Positions 1 to 10,287 of a stretch of 64,000 bases of DNA are shown here, piece after piece. The stretch is from the NCBI RefSeq assembly GCF_902806685.2, contig NC_048545.1:1513001-1577000 (forward strand), in the 5' to 3' direction. The notes beneath the pieces were generated by a model. It was given only the letters and a program-made list of their open reading frames with translations. It was not told the origin of the DNA and made no database searches. Both the position numbers and the translations under genes were made by a program. The DNA is from Maniola hyperantus. Lineage: Eukaryota > Arthropoda > Insecta > Lepidoptera > Nymphalidae. The stretch's first letter is position 1. Each line of letters starts with the position of its first letter.

Positions 1-36
1 TCAGTCCACTCCTTTACCTGTTGAGCTATTGAGGCT
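1..36 (-). repeat. SINE type 3 head fragment
   Basis: CAGTCCACTCCTTTACCTGT and TGAGCTATTGAGGCTC are the inverted tRNA-like head that is complete at 60717. Confidence 0.55.
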
Positions 37-274
37 CTGTATATCTATAGGTAATAGGTATATTAGAATTTCCCTTAAACCGTAACCGCCTATGACTTGC
101 ACGGCATAATTAAGGCAGTGAAATGCATTCCACGCCGCTACACGTGTACGGAACCCGGGCTTTTCTATAAGGTTTACGTAACCCGCGCTCGACAGGAATG
201 CGCATCAAACCTTACGTACTGTTATGTGATGACTCCAGTGTGACTGTGGAAGTGACATTGTGCAAGAACCTCCT

Positions 275-570
275 CCACGACGACCTCCCTGGCGCAGTGG
301 TAAGGACTGTGGCCTTATTAGTGGGAGGCCACGGGTTCAATTCCTGGCAGAGGTTTGGAGTTTTATAATTACTAAATTTCTGGTCTGGTCTGGTGGGCGA
401 AGAAAAACCTGCATGCCTGAGAGTTCTCCATAATGTTGCAACGGTCTGTGAAGTCTGTCAATCCACACTGGGCCAGCGTGGCAGACTATGGCTTAACCCT
501 TTCTCATTCTGAGAGAAGATCCGTGCTCAGTAGTGAGCTGGGCAGCGAGGGGTTAATTATGATGTTGATG
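275..570 (+). mobile_element. tRNA-derived SINEs: type 2 head joined to type 1 body
   Basis: 275-395: CCTGGCGCAGTGGTAAGG and GGTTCAATTCCTGGCAG with GGTCTGGTCTGGTGG. 396-570: CCTGCATGCCTGAGAGTTCT and GAGAGAAGATCCGTGCTCAG, which is the type 1 body without its own head. Confidence 0.6.
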
Positions 571-574
571 ACAC

Positions 575-714
575 GGCAGAGTTTGTTGTGGTCTCTTTAC
601 AGACCTGGGCGCGTTTGGAACCATCGTAGATTTAGTTTTAAGTTTTCGTTATAAATCACCACTATATTTTACAAATCCAACAACTGACAATCAAAAAGAG
701 TAATTTATTACTTA
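575..714 (+). repeat. LINE 3' tail copy (ACCTGGGCGCG family)
   Basis: Shares GACCTGGGCGCGTTTGGAA and a downstream segment ending TAATTTATTACTTACTA with 7378-7506. It has no coding capacity. Confidence 0.5.
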
Positions 715-1188
715 CTAGCTGACCCGGCGAACTTCGTACCTCCAAAAAAAAAAATTATTAAAAAAAAAATTAAAAGTTTAAAGTATTTAAAAAAATTAGA
801 CTGTTAGCAGTCTAAAATTTTTCTCTCCGTAAAGAACCATCATCGTACTTCAAGGAATATTATAAAAAAAGAATTAGCGAACTCGGTTCAGCTGTTCTCG
901 AGATTTGCAATCAGCAACACATTCAGCGATTCATCTAAATATATATAAAACGAAAAGGTGACTGACTGACTGACTGATCTATCAACGCATAGCTCAAACT
1001 ACTGGACGGATCGGGCTGAAATTTGGCATGCAGATAACTATTATGATGTAGACATCCGCTAAGAAAGGATTTTTGAAAATTCATCCCCTAAGGGGAGAAA
1101 ATAGGGGTTTGGAATTAATTGTGTAGTCCACGAATTAATTGTGTAGGATGAAGTCGCGGGCATAAGCTAGTTTTTATATACATATAGA
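715..1188 (-). mobile_element. Helitron-like element, family A, interrupted
   Basis: The minus strand ends in CTAG with a T following (ACTAG at 714-718 on the + strand) and contains the family A body (ATCGCTGAATGTGTTGCTGA, AACAGCTGAACCGAG). A family B element is inserted at 934-1170. The 5' TC end near 1187 is less certain. Confidence 0.65.
934..1170 (+). mobile_element. Helitron-like element, family B, complete and nested
   Basis: 237 bp, TCTAAATATATATAAAACG... to ...GGGCATAAGCTAG, inserted between A (933) and T (1171) with no target duplication. The uninterrupted family A target GATTCATTTTTATATA is present at 9299-9314. These are the known Helitron insertion rules. Confidence 0.8.
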
Positions 1189-1634
1189 AAAAAACCGGCC
1201 AAGTGCGAGTCAGGCTCGCGCAATGAGGGTTTCCGTACTACAGTCGTATTTTTTCGACATTTTGCACGATAATTCAAAAACTATGATGCATAAAAATAAA
1301 TAAAAATCTGTTTTAGAATTTACAGGTGAAGACCTTTCACATGATACCCCACTTGATATAGTTATCTCACTTCGAAAGTTGAAAATACCAATTATTAGTT
1401 CATGACCACAATTTAATTTTTTTTGTGTGATCTAACCCTAAATTCACGGTTTTCAGATTTTTCCCCAAACGTCAGCTATAAGATCTACCTACCTTCCAAA
1501 TTTCATGATTCTAGGTCAACGGGAAGTACCCTGTAGGTTTCTTGACCGACAGGCGGACAGACAGACAGACAGACAGACAAGAAAGTGATCCTATAAGGGT
1601 TCCGTTTTTCCTTTTGAGGTACGGAACCCTAAAA
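1189..1634 (+). repeat. GGGTTCCGTA-family element
   Basis: AAACCGGCCAAGTGCGAGTC at the start, GAGGTACGGAACCCTAAAAA at the end, with a (GACA)n tract. Other copies are at 8393, 27390, 30750, 49205, 51960, 57028, 59435 and 59692. GGGTTCCGTA and TACGGAACCC are inverted ends. Confidence 0.65.
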
Positions 1635-2254
1635 AGAAGATTTAGAATAAATTATTTGAATTTTGAATTTTGACGAATCGGAATCCTAATAGGTACATTT
1701 CAAGCATTGGTCAAGTAACGATGACATAGTGATTTTCGTAGATCCTAATCGCTAACACTAGCTCGGACTTCCGTTCGCCTAATTGCTCTCCTGATCGATA
1801 ATATCTCGATATGCAGCGAGAAAGTTTAGAATTCCTCACTGAAATACCTACTGAACCCATTTTTGTGTTTTTTTAGAGCATCACCATTGTAATATGTACG
1901 AATTGTCAGTTTAAACGTAGCATGTTCATATTAGCTGTAACATAAAAATGCAACTCAATATATCGAAGTAGGTTGCCTGCACATCGGATTGAAAGAGAGG
2001 TGATGCAAAATTATGTAGGTTAAGTAGTTAGGCAATAAGATTAAAACAATAGTATGTAAGATTTCATTATTGGTATTGTTAGCGCATAAGAAGAGTAGAT
2101 CATAAGCCGGCTCTCAATAAACATCTTTCACCGTTGCCGCATTTAATTATTACCATACGGCCACAACATATCTCACCATCTCAATTTGCATGGCATACCT
2201 AGGCGATCTTTACAATGTCACAGAAACGATTTTCTTCAGATTATTTCTAGAGGA
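1635..2254. other. No gene recognised
   Basis: AT-rich sequence between two repeats. I see no conserved reading frame or repeat match within the window. Confidence 0.5.
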
Positions 2255-2405
2255 ACCACCAGTGCGTTGCTGCCGGCCTTTCAAGAATTTGTTGGTCGGC
2301 CCCTTGAATAACCCCATGTTGTATTGTAATCTAATGGACACCGACGAAGGGAGTTGATTCCACATGTAAGTGGAAAAAAGGATCTGGCACAGCGGGCGGT
2401 CTAAG
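2255..2405 (-). mobile_element. CR1-like LINE C-terminal fragment
   Basis: Nucleotide match to 16320-16460 (GCCGGCCTTT, AAGGATCTGGCACAGCG). It is too decayed for a reading frame and abuts a Helitron-like 3' half. Confidence 0.6.
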
Positions 2406-2562
2406 TGTCGACAGCTTAACCGATTTTGATGAACTTTAGTACAGAGTTAGCTAACATCCCGGGGAAGGAAATAGGCTACTTTTTATCCTGGAAAATAAAA
2501 GAGTTCCCACGGGATTTTTAAAAACCTAAATCCACACGGACGAACTCGCGGGTATCATCTAG
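2406..2562 (+). mobile_element. Helitron-like element, family H2, 3' half
   Basis: Body AACCGATTTTGATGAACTTT, GGGATTTTTAAAAACCTAAA and an end GGGTATCATCTAG|T. Confidence 0.6.
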
Positions 2563-2801
2563 TAATTGCATATAAGTATTGATTTTCTTATTTATCACCT
2601 TGAGGAGTTTGGACTTCATTTTAAAAAGGAGAGGAATTCTGTGAATTTGACTGATTAATCATAATTAGCGTCAATCGTTAGCCATTGCATAATGTTAAGA
2701 ATAGTGCAGTGAAAGTTAACATTACCGTTGATGGGATGCTGACGAGGTGGCAATGCTTTGATGTACCCGACTGGCGACTAGCTACTGGGGAAATCTATTA
2801 A

Positions 2802-3211
2802 GGCGAGTCACCGAGGCTAAGCGGAAAAAACTGGTTTGCTTGATCAAATGTTTTAGGTATTTACTATCAAATAATGGCCTTGCTAAAAATATACAATATA
2901 CCTAAAGACATTGTCTAAAGAATGTGCTACTTTGATACACAATAGGAAGTACTTCACTCGATCAAATAAAATCTTGAAATAAGCCGAAATAAAAGTCTAA
3001 AACGAATTATTTAATACTTAAATTTCTGACTTGGCAAATAATTTTTATATGGAAATATTTGGCTTTAAGTACTACAGAGAACCTGCCAAATTTTGGTTTT
3101 CAACAGGACTTCTATAATTTATTAAATTCAAATTTAACGTTTGAAACACATAATTTGAACGTTGCCAAGCGGTTTACTTCAAAGCCGCGATGCCCGCCTC
3201 GGTGACTCGCC
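2802..3211. mobile_element. TIR element with TTAA target duplication (piggyBac-like MITE)
   Basis: 410 bp with perfect 16-bp inverted ends GGCGAGTCACCGAGGC and GCCTCGGTGACTCGCC, flanked by TTAA (2798-2801 and 3212-3215). It has no coding capacity. TTAA duplication is the rule for piggyBac; assignment is by that rule only. Confidence 0.7.
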
Positions 3212-3439
3212 TTAACAATCTTCAATATATAAGGGACCAAAAGCTTAATTTACTATCCGCTGAAACAGACAAATCTGTATAGAGCAACTTGCAGTATACG
3301 ATATGCACCGCCCGCCCTCCCACTGTTAAACATGTAGGAAAAGCCAGCCACGAGCAATACGCAGCACCACACAAATCCCCCAAAACATACTCGACGCACG
3401 TTTCGCTCCGACACCGAAGCATCCTCAGGACCTGGACTG

Positions 3440-3640
3440 TAGACCTTCATCATCAAGATCAACCCATTGTCGGCTTACTACAGAGCACGGATCACGTCTC
3501 AGACTGAAAAGGGTTCACCACGGATTAGAGAAAATTACCATAGTCTACCTCGGTGGCCGAGTGGGGATTGGCAGTCTTCACACACCTTCGAGAACATTAT
3601 GGAGAACTCTCAGGCGTGCAGGTTTCCTCACGATGTTTCA
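3440..3640 (-). repeat. SINE type 1 fragment
   Basis: CATCATCAAGATCAACCCAT to GAGAACATTATGGAGAACTC, the inverted body and tail. Confidence 0.55.
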
Positions 3641-3776
3641 TTCACCGATAAAGCTAAAGATACTTATTTGTTTAAAACGCACAAAACTTCTAAAAGTTAG
3701 AAGATCATTAACTTTCCTCCTGAATAGGAGGCTTGCGCCTTACCAAATAGTCTATCACGTGATCACAGGTTATCCA

Positions 3777-4130
3777 TGGTTTGACGACTTCCCTGGCGAA
3801 TTGTTAAGCGCTGTGGTCTTGTTAATGGGAGCTCCCAGGATCGATTCCTGGCAGGGGGTTGGAATTTTATAATTTCTAAATTTCTGGTCTGGTCTGGTGG
3901 TAGGCTTCGGCCGCGGCTAGTTACCACCCTACCGGCAAAGCTGTGCCGCCAAGCGATTAAGCGTTCCGGTACAATGCCGTGTAGAAACCAAAAGAGGTAT
4001 GGGTTTAATAAAAACTGCCATACCCCTTCCAGGTTAGCCCGCTATCATCTTAGACTGCATCATCACTTACCATCAGGTGAGATTGCAGACAAGGGCTAAC
4101 TTGTATCTGAATAAAATAAAAAAACTTCTA
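3777..4130 (+). mobile_element. tRNA-derived SINE, type 2, complete
   Basis: CCTGGCGAATTGTTAAGCG (box A region), GGATCGATTCCTGGCAG (box B region), then GGTCTGGTCTGGTGG, ACCCTACCGGCAAAGC, CATCATCACTTACCATCAGG and an AT-rich tail. Confidence 0.75.
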
Positions 4131-5514
4131 ACCACCAACTTCCCAGCTCTAGTCAGACGGCTACTATGAATTTCTTATAAAAAAAACAATTAACTTTTTT
4201 GCCGCATCGCCAGTTCTCAATGACGCAGATTATTATATTTTATCGATGCGTCAATCAATATAATAAGTAAGTAATTGTTATCAGAGACATCTTAATTGGC
4301 CGTCCGGCCCGTCCGTCGGTCTGTCACGCCGGAATTTGTTGAGCAATCGAAATTATTACCGACAAATAGACGATTGAAAACTTAAGAAATCATTACAGGT
4401 TTATTTTTTTCATGTCTAAGTTGAAATTCTTCGACATTTTCAAGAGCTTTTGAAAAAAGTTCATGTTCGCTGGTACGTAAAATTTGCAATTTTTATGAAA
4501 AACTTGTCAAACCTAATTTTAGGGAACCGTGAAACGTAAAAAAATGATTGCCTGCTTCATTAATTAACTAGTTATTTTAATGCGCAGCGAGGTGAGGGTT
4601 CTCGCTCGCGCGCTCTTTAGCGTCTTAGCTCGGGTTAGTGACCTTGCTCGCATGAACTAAGCGAGAGATCGTTTAAAGGATATCTTAAGTAAGGAAGCAA
4701 GTGTTACATTAGGTAAAACATATTTTAGGTAGGTAATTAATAGATAAAAGTTTCAGAAAATTAGAAGATCTCAGGTATAATCGAAACGGAAGTACCTAAT
4801 ACGTACTAATAATTTGCGATTTTTGATAATGAAAGGTTTCAGATTTCGTACAAAAAGGTAGCTAATTCTTTTATATAAATAACATTAAACTGAAATGACA
4901 GGTCTAAATTAATTTGCTATCTCTTTCATAAAGTTCCCTGTGGAAAAGGAGAGGATTATAGATTTAGACTCAGTTTAGGTTAGAGATTGTGTACAACAGA
5001 ATTAGGCACACTGTCGGTTGTCATTATTATATATTCTTCTCGGCACTCCGAACCAGTGGTAAATTAAAACTACCTGACTATTCAAAGTCAAAGTCAAATG
5101 ATTTATTCAAAATAGGTAATAAATTACTCGTATTGATGGTCTGGTATGGTGTTAGATTTGTAAGATATAGTGGTGATAATTATTACGCAAACTTAAAACT
5201 AAAGCTATTCATAAATACTTGTAAAAAGTTTACATGAATAAAAAAACATTATGTTCTATTCTATTCTATTCTATATTTTATCACTGCAATTGCACTACTT
5301 AACGCGTAATTTCGCGGTCAAAGTTACGTAACTTTATTATTATAACTGAAACCGTAATTTGCGTGAACGTGAACTATAACATCCGGTTCCGGATAACCGC
5401 TAATTCTGAATCAGATTGTATTTACACCTTTTTTGAGGTTTTTTCGCGTGACTGCAATCTCTTCTAAGGGAGATCGCCCACGGTGACGTTTTGCAGCGAC
5501 GACGAGATGCTCGT
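4131..5514. other. No gene recognised
   Basis: AT-rich. An 82-codon frame at 4989-5237 has no recognisable domain, and its first part overlaps a repeat-like segment (CGAACCAGTGGTAAATTAAA). Confidence 0.5.
5251..5274 (+). repeat. (TTCTA)n microsatellite
   Basis: A short perfect run of TTCTA units in otherwise unassigned DNA. Confidence 0.6.
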
Positions 5515-6038
5515 AGCAATACAGACCCTAAAACCAGCCAAGTGCGTGGCGGGCCACGCGCAGTGTAGGGTTCCGTAGTCACAATTATTATAGCTGACAT
5601 AGGATAGTGCTTTTATTTTATTTATGAATATTGAGGATATTTTGAATTCCATGGTTTTCACGGTTCACTTCTACAAACAGGCCCACAAAGGACGATGGTT
5701 AATATGCAACTCATAATATCTACGTACAATAATTATTAAGCTCGAAAAACAGATATAACTCCTTAACCTGTGAACCCTGCTTAGCCATGATAGTTTTCCT
5801 TAAAATTGATTATATGTATGTACATATTACTGCTTATATTCATCCCCACTTTATATGTAGGGGAGCTACCCTAAAATAATATTCATCACAATTTAATTTT
5901 ACCACTTTGTCGGCGTGACTTATTAATCCATGCCAAATTACAGATTTCTAGCACTAATAGTCTCCGAGATTAACCGAGGACGGACGGACGGACATGGCGA
6001 AACTATAAGGGTTCCTTGTTTACTACGGAACCCTAAAA
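5515..6038 (+). repeat. Interspersed repeat D (GGGTTCCGTAG...TACGGAACCC)
   Basis: AGCCAAGTGCGTGGCGGGCC, TAGGGTTCCGTAGTC and an end CTACGGAACCCTAAAAAG; the body (CACTTTGTCGGCGTGACTTA) differs from the GGGTTCCGTA family. A 3' copy is at 54781-54935. Confidence 0.6.
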
Positions 6039-6654
6039 AGGTCGCGATACAGTAGCGATGCACTGCGCCGTGCACATTTGCCCGCGATTCTTTCGCAGAA
6101 ATTACTCTATTTTTATGTTTAAAAATTGAAAAAAATTGTCGTTTACGGATTGTGACGTCATTATTCAGTACAGCGTGATGTTGATGTTAAAAATAAATAT
6201 GAATTCTAGCCCCATAAACTACAGCTATACAAAAAATCACATTATTTTATTACTACTTACAGTTCAAGATCCTATTATTATTTCTTTGCCGCCGCGTTAA
6301 ATACGACCCATCAAAAATTGTCATTTTCAGCAAATAAGGGACCCAGGTCAAAAACGTGCTAACCCTAAACGTCCCAAACTCAAATCAGTGAAACTGCATA
6401 ACAATATAAAACCAAGCATTCTGTCAGTGTTGCCTTTTTGTAAAAGTCATTTTTATGTGAATTACGCTAAACTCTGGCGTAACTTGCTTTCTTTAATAAA
6501 AACCATAAAACGTGACACTTCTTTGCGGTCGACACCATAAACAACCGGAGTTTTATGGGGTTTACATTTTTTTTGTCAAGATTGCATCGTCAACTTGGTA
6601 CCTAATAGACATCTGTAAAGTTTAGCGAAGCGAAGATTCTCAACAGACGTTTGG
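6039..6654. other. No gene recognised
   Basis: AT-rich DNA between repeat D and an RTE fragment; no motif seen. Confidence 0.5.
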
Positions 6655-7018
6655 GACTGGAAAATGGTAACAGACTAAAAGCCTAAAACAAATGAACGCA
6701 ACGCAGGTTTCTGGAAACGCAGGCATTGGCTGGAATTCAACTTCCTTGCTAATAGGTTGAGCTACGTCAGTGAACTTGGTTCTCCTGCGGATCTCCTGAT
6801 TTCGGATCTTATCCTTGAGGGAAACTTTTAACATAGCCCTCTCCATATCTCGCTGAGCGACTTTGAATTTGTGAACAAGGGCCGTTTGTCAGTGTCCACA
6901 TTTCAGCACCATAGGTGAGGACGGGAAGAACACGCTGGTGAAAGACTTTCGTCTTCAGGCACTGAGGAAATGACGATGAGAAGACTTGACTCAGTTTCCC
7001 ACAGTGCTCATATAGCAC
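6655..7018 (-). mobile_element. RTE-like LINE C-terminal remnant
   Basis: Minus-strand frames read FPQCLKTKVFHQRVLPVLTY, then after a shift MERAMLKVSLKDKIRNQEI and RRRTKFTDVAQ. The same block recurs at 50.6 kb. Two frames and a missing active site show decay. Confidence 0.7.
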
Positions 7019-7139
7019 AGTACAATTTTACTGGCCATTGTGAACTTGCTATTTTGGCAAAGGCCGCCGCGAGGAAGTGTGCGAAGAGATTTTCTTCGCA
7101 TCTAATGATGGTCAGAGTACTTCAGAGTGGTCAACAAGA

Positions 7140-7505
7140 TTGGTGCTATGCGTGATAACTTCCAGAAGACATATTGGATATTTCTCGCAACAAGTTCAAA
7201 GTTTTCATAAAACGTAAGCTTTCCTATTACAATGTTAAACAAAGGATTATTTAAATGATAAGAACGCTTGGGAATGAGTTGCTTAACGGCTTTGTGATAG
7301 TTCTAATAAGTTTAAGTGATTTTGTAAAGTGGTGATAATAAAAATAATACCCGGCTGAGTTCGTTATTCGCTCTTCTCAAACCTGGGCGCGTTTGGAATC
7401 CTCGTAGCTTTAGTTTCAAGTTCGCGTAAAAATTATTACCAATATAATTATTATCATCTTACAATTAATGCAACAACCGACCATCTAAAAGTGTAATTTA
7501 TTACC
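7140..7505 (+). mobile_element. LINE C-terminus and 3' tail remnant
   Basis: LPEDILDISRNKFKVFIKRK followed by LSYYNVKQRII is read at 7160-7250. The sequence continues with a 3' region, ACCTGGGCGCGTTTGGAA..., whose tail also occurs at 595-714, 10400-10490 and 61985-62087. Confidence 0.55.
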
Positions 7506-7507
7506 TA

Positions 7508-7750
7508 CTAGCGTATGCTCGCGACTTCGTCCGCGTGGACTACACAAATTTCAAATCCCTATTTCACCCCCTTAGGGGTTGAATTTTCAAAAATCCTTTC
7601 TTAGCCTACGCCTACGTCATAATAGCTATCTCCATGCCAAATTTCAGCCCGATCTGTCCAGTAGTTTGAGCTGTGAGTTGAAAGATCAGTCAGTCAGGCA
7701 GTCAGTCGGTCAGTCAGTCAGTCACCTTTTCCTTTTATAGATTTAGAAGA
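7508..7750 (-). mobile_element. Helitron-like element, family B
   Basis: A-TCTTCTAAATC...CTAG-T on the minus strand, with the (GACT)n stretch and the segment GGATCGGGCTGAAATTTGG in diverged form. Confidence 0.7.
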
Positions 7751-8392
7751 TTTTGAATAAAACATTAGATTTTGTTTTTTTTGTTTTTGGTGTGTTCTGC
7801 AAGTTAAATAAAGGGTGAAGTGAAGAAAGGATTTATGCGCGAGCGCATTATGCCACAGTGACACTCGTTACGCGGATAACGTAACGAGATATAAATTATT
7901 CATGTCATGCCCGCAATTACTCAATTACCCATTTAACGAGCATTACTAAAACTTCGGACTTGAGTATGTATTTTTACACGACTGCCCATAAAAATAATGT
8001 AATGTTTTCAGGGTTCGCGTATGTATGTATGTTAGTTTTTTAAATGTCTAAACAGATTTGGATGTACTTCGGCATTCGTTAGATGCCCCAACTAGACATT
8101 TTTGAAAAATTTCAATATGGGTCATGTTTTTATTTTTATTTTTTAAATTATAATGAGACTTAATTAATACTAAGTAGATGATATTATCCGAGACACGTCA
8201 TATTTTTTGTTTTTTTTTTTAAATATCATTGGAACCATTTGTTTAACAGAGGACAAAAAGGTGCAAAGCTATAATCGGTTAACCGAAAAGGTACGCGAAT
8301 GTATCTCGTGAACCGTGATAGGAAGAGAGTTGCAATTTTTACATTTATTGTCTATTTTTATTACCACTATTACAACAAATAATGCCTGCCTG
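7751..8392. other. No gene recognised
   Basis: Unassigned sequence with homopolymer runs; no motif seen. Confidence 0.5.
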
Positions 8393-8810
8393 CCATACTC
8401 GGGTCACGTACTCGGGTATTTTGCACGATAAATCAAAAACCAGTATGCATAAAAATTGGTTTTAGAATGTGCAAGTAAAGCCCTTTCATAATATGATACC
8501 CCATTTGAAATAATTATGTTACTTTGAAAATTGAAACATATTTAATTTTTATTTGTGATTTAACCACAAATTCACGGTTTTCGGTTTTTTTTTTCTTTAC
8601 TTGCACTGTAAGACCTACCTACGTCAACGAGAAGTACCCTATAGGTTTTCTTTACATACCTACACGACAGACGGATAGACAGACAACAAAGTGGTCCTAT
8701 AAGGGTTCCTTTTTTCCATTTGAGGTACGGAACCCTAAAAAGTGTTATTTCTTGTATGATGGTACGGAACCCTTCTTGTGCGAGCCCGACTCGCACTTGA
8801 CCGAATTTAA
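8393..8810 (+). repeat. GGGTTCCGTA-family element with long 3' inverted end
   Basis: After the usual GGTACGGAACCCTAAAAAG it continues to a second GGTACGGAACCC and GCCCGACTCGCACTTGACCG, the complement of the family's usual start. This shows that the family is a true TIR element. Confidence 0.6.
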
Positions 8811-9130
8811 ATGTTAATAAAACTGTCCTTCCGGCGTTAAATAAAAAAAAAATATGTACACCGATGTAATACCGATTACCGACATAATATTAAAAAATTG
8901 AAAAATCGATAGAAGTCCATACTTCCAGTAGGCTCATTGGTCACAGTAAATATTTCACTTCGGAAAGTGAAACCCACACGATGACAGCAGCATATTAGTT
9001 TTGACGTTGTTATAGTACCTATCTAGACACTCGCTACTTCCCTACATTATATTACATCGATGCTATAGTCGAATTTTTAATTAAACAACATTTTTTAACG
9101 TTTCCAGTGCTACCAGATTTTTATGAAAAA

Positions 9131-9320
9131 CTAGCTGCCCCGGCGAACTTCTTACCTCCTAACAGTCGATTCTTATTCAGGAATTTTTTAAATTTCTCCG
9201 TAAGAACCATCCTAGTACTTCAAGGAATATTATGAAATAAGAATAAGCGTAATCGGTTCAGCTGTTCTCGAGATTTGCGATCAGCAACACATTCAGCGAT
9301 TCATTTTTATATAATAAGAC
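9131..9320 (-). mobile_element. Helitron-like element, family A
   Basis: Starts on the + strand with A|CTAG (minus-strand 3' end) and carries the family A body to ATTCATTTTTATATAATAAG. It is the empty-site copy for the nested insertion at 934. Confidence 0.65.
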
Positions 9321-9334
9321 TACAACGCACATAA

Positions 9335-9420
9335 CTCCGAAAGTTAGAGGTGCGTGCCCGGAATCGAACCCCCGACCTCCGACTAGAAGGCGGACGTCCT
9401 AACTACTAGGCTATCAGCTT
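9335..9420 (-). repeat. SINE type 1 head
   Basis: AGAGGTGCGTGCCCGGAATC and AACTACTAGGCTATCAGC, the inverted tRNA-like head. Confidence 0.6.
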
Positions 9421-9611
9421 ACTAAACGTAGCTCACTAATACAACAAAGTCGCGAAGCGTGAAGTCGCGTGCGCTGCGTGGTTCCGTATGTGTAAAATTA
9501 TTATGAATATTAATTATAGTGATTGCGACTGATTGTGGGTTCATCGCAGGCGTGTGAGTTACACGTGTTGCTTCCTATTTATTTAGAGTTTGTGCAGAAT
9601 CGTGTTAATTG

Positions 9612-9745
9612 GGTTGATGCCTATGTCAAAAATAAATTATTTCTTAGGAATTATCAAAATGCCAAAATTCTTAAAATCCACGTTCGCTGTTAGTTTTAAG
9701 TTTGCTTGTTGTTATTGATCTAACTAAAAAAGCACGTCAAGTTAC
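9612..9745 (+). repeat. Interspersed repeat K
   Basis: AAAATAAATTATTTCTTAGG and AACTAAAAAAGCACGTCAAG match 15588-15735 with divergence. Confidence 0.4.
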
Positions 9746-9861
9746 GTCAAATTTTATGATGCCACATGGAAAAGATTTTGTGATAGTCATTATCATAATC
9801 GTCAATCACCGGCTTACTACTGAGCACGGGGCTCCTCTCAGAATGGGTTGGTTGAAAAGGG

Positions 9862-10135
9862 TCGTGAATAGATAATAAACTCCATTTTGGAGATGTTAAG
9901 CGTTAAAAAACGAGAAAGTAGCCAATCAAAGACCGTATCCAGTCCGTGTTGGGCGATTTTTTCATAGTTCAACTTCAGGCCATGCGGTGCCTGTCTGCGA
10001 AAGATAGTAAGTATTTGGGGTTTAGTAAACGGCGGTTACAGAGATCGTCAATAAAAACTAGAAAGAAAGTCGGACCTAAAACATTGCCTTGTGGTACACC
10101 GTAGAAAATTGGTAACTCATCACTTGTACTCAATA
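9862..10135 (-). mobile_element. LINE reverse-transcriptase core fragment
   Basis: The minus strand translates to ELPIFYGVPQGNVLGPTFF, FIDDLCNRRLL and LLSFADRH, then a frameshift and FLTLNISKMEF. GVPQGxVLGP and FADD are hallmarks of non-LTR reverse transcriptases. It is broken and ends about 40 bp before the first protease exon found. Confidence 0.75.
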
Positions 10136-10177
10136 CTCATCCATTATGACGAATAAAATGTTTTTTTTTTATTACAG

Positions 10178-10287
10178 AATGTGGAGTACCACTACGGAGA
10201 CATACAAGGCAGCCTCGGGAGAGATCAGTGGGTCAACTTCGCATCATAAAAGGACGAGAGTCGAAGAGAGGTGCTTGGCCGTGGCAG
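10178..10287 (+). CDS. Protease exon a: linker Cys and activation site
   Basis: The acceptor is attacag and the donor gtaaaa. The first two bases complete a split codon; then come CGVPLRR, a basic stretch, and RIIKGRESKRGAWPWQ, the standard zymogen cleavage motif. The exon ends in phase 0. Confidence 0.9.

Noticed and set aside
3222..3510. Three overlapping small frames on both strands
   Set aside because: No motif, mutually overlapping, and the right part runs into a SINE fragment.
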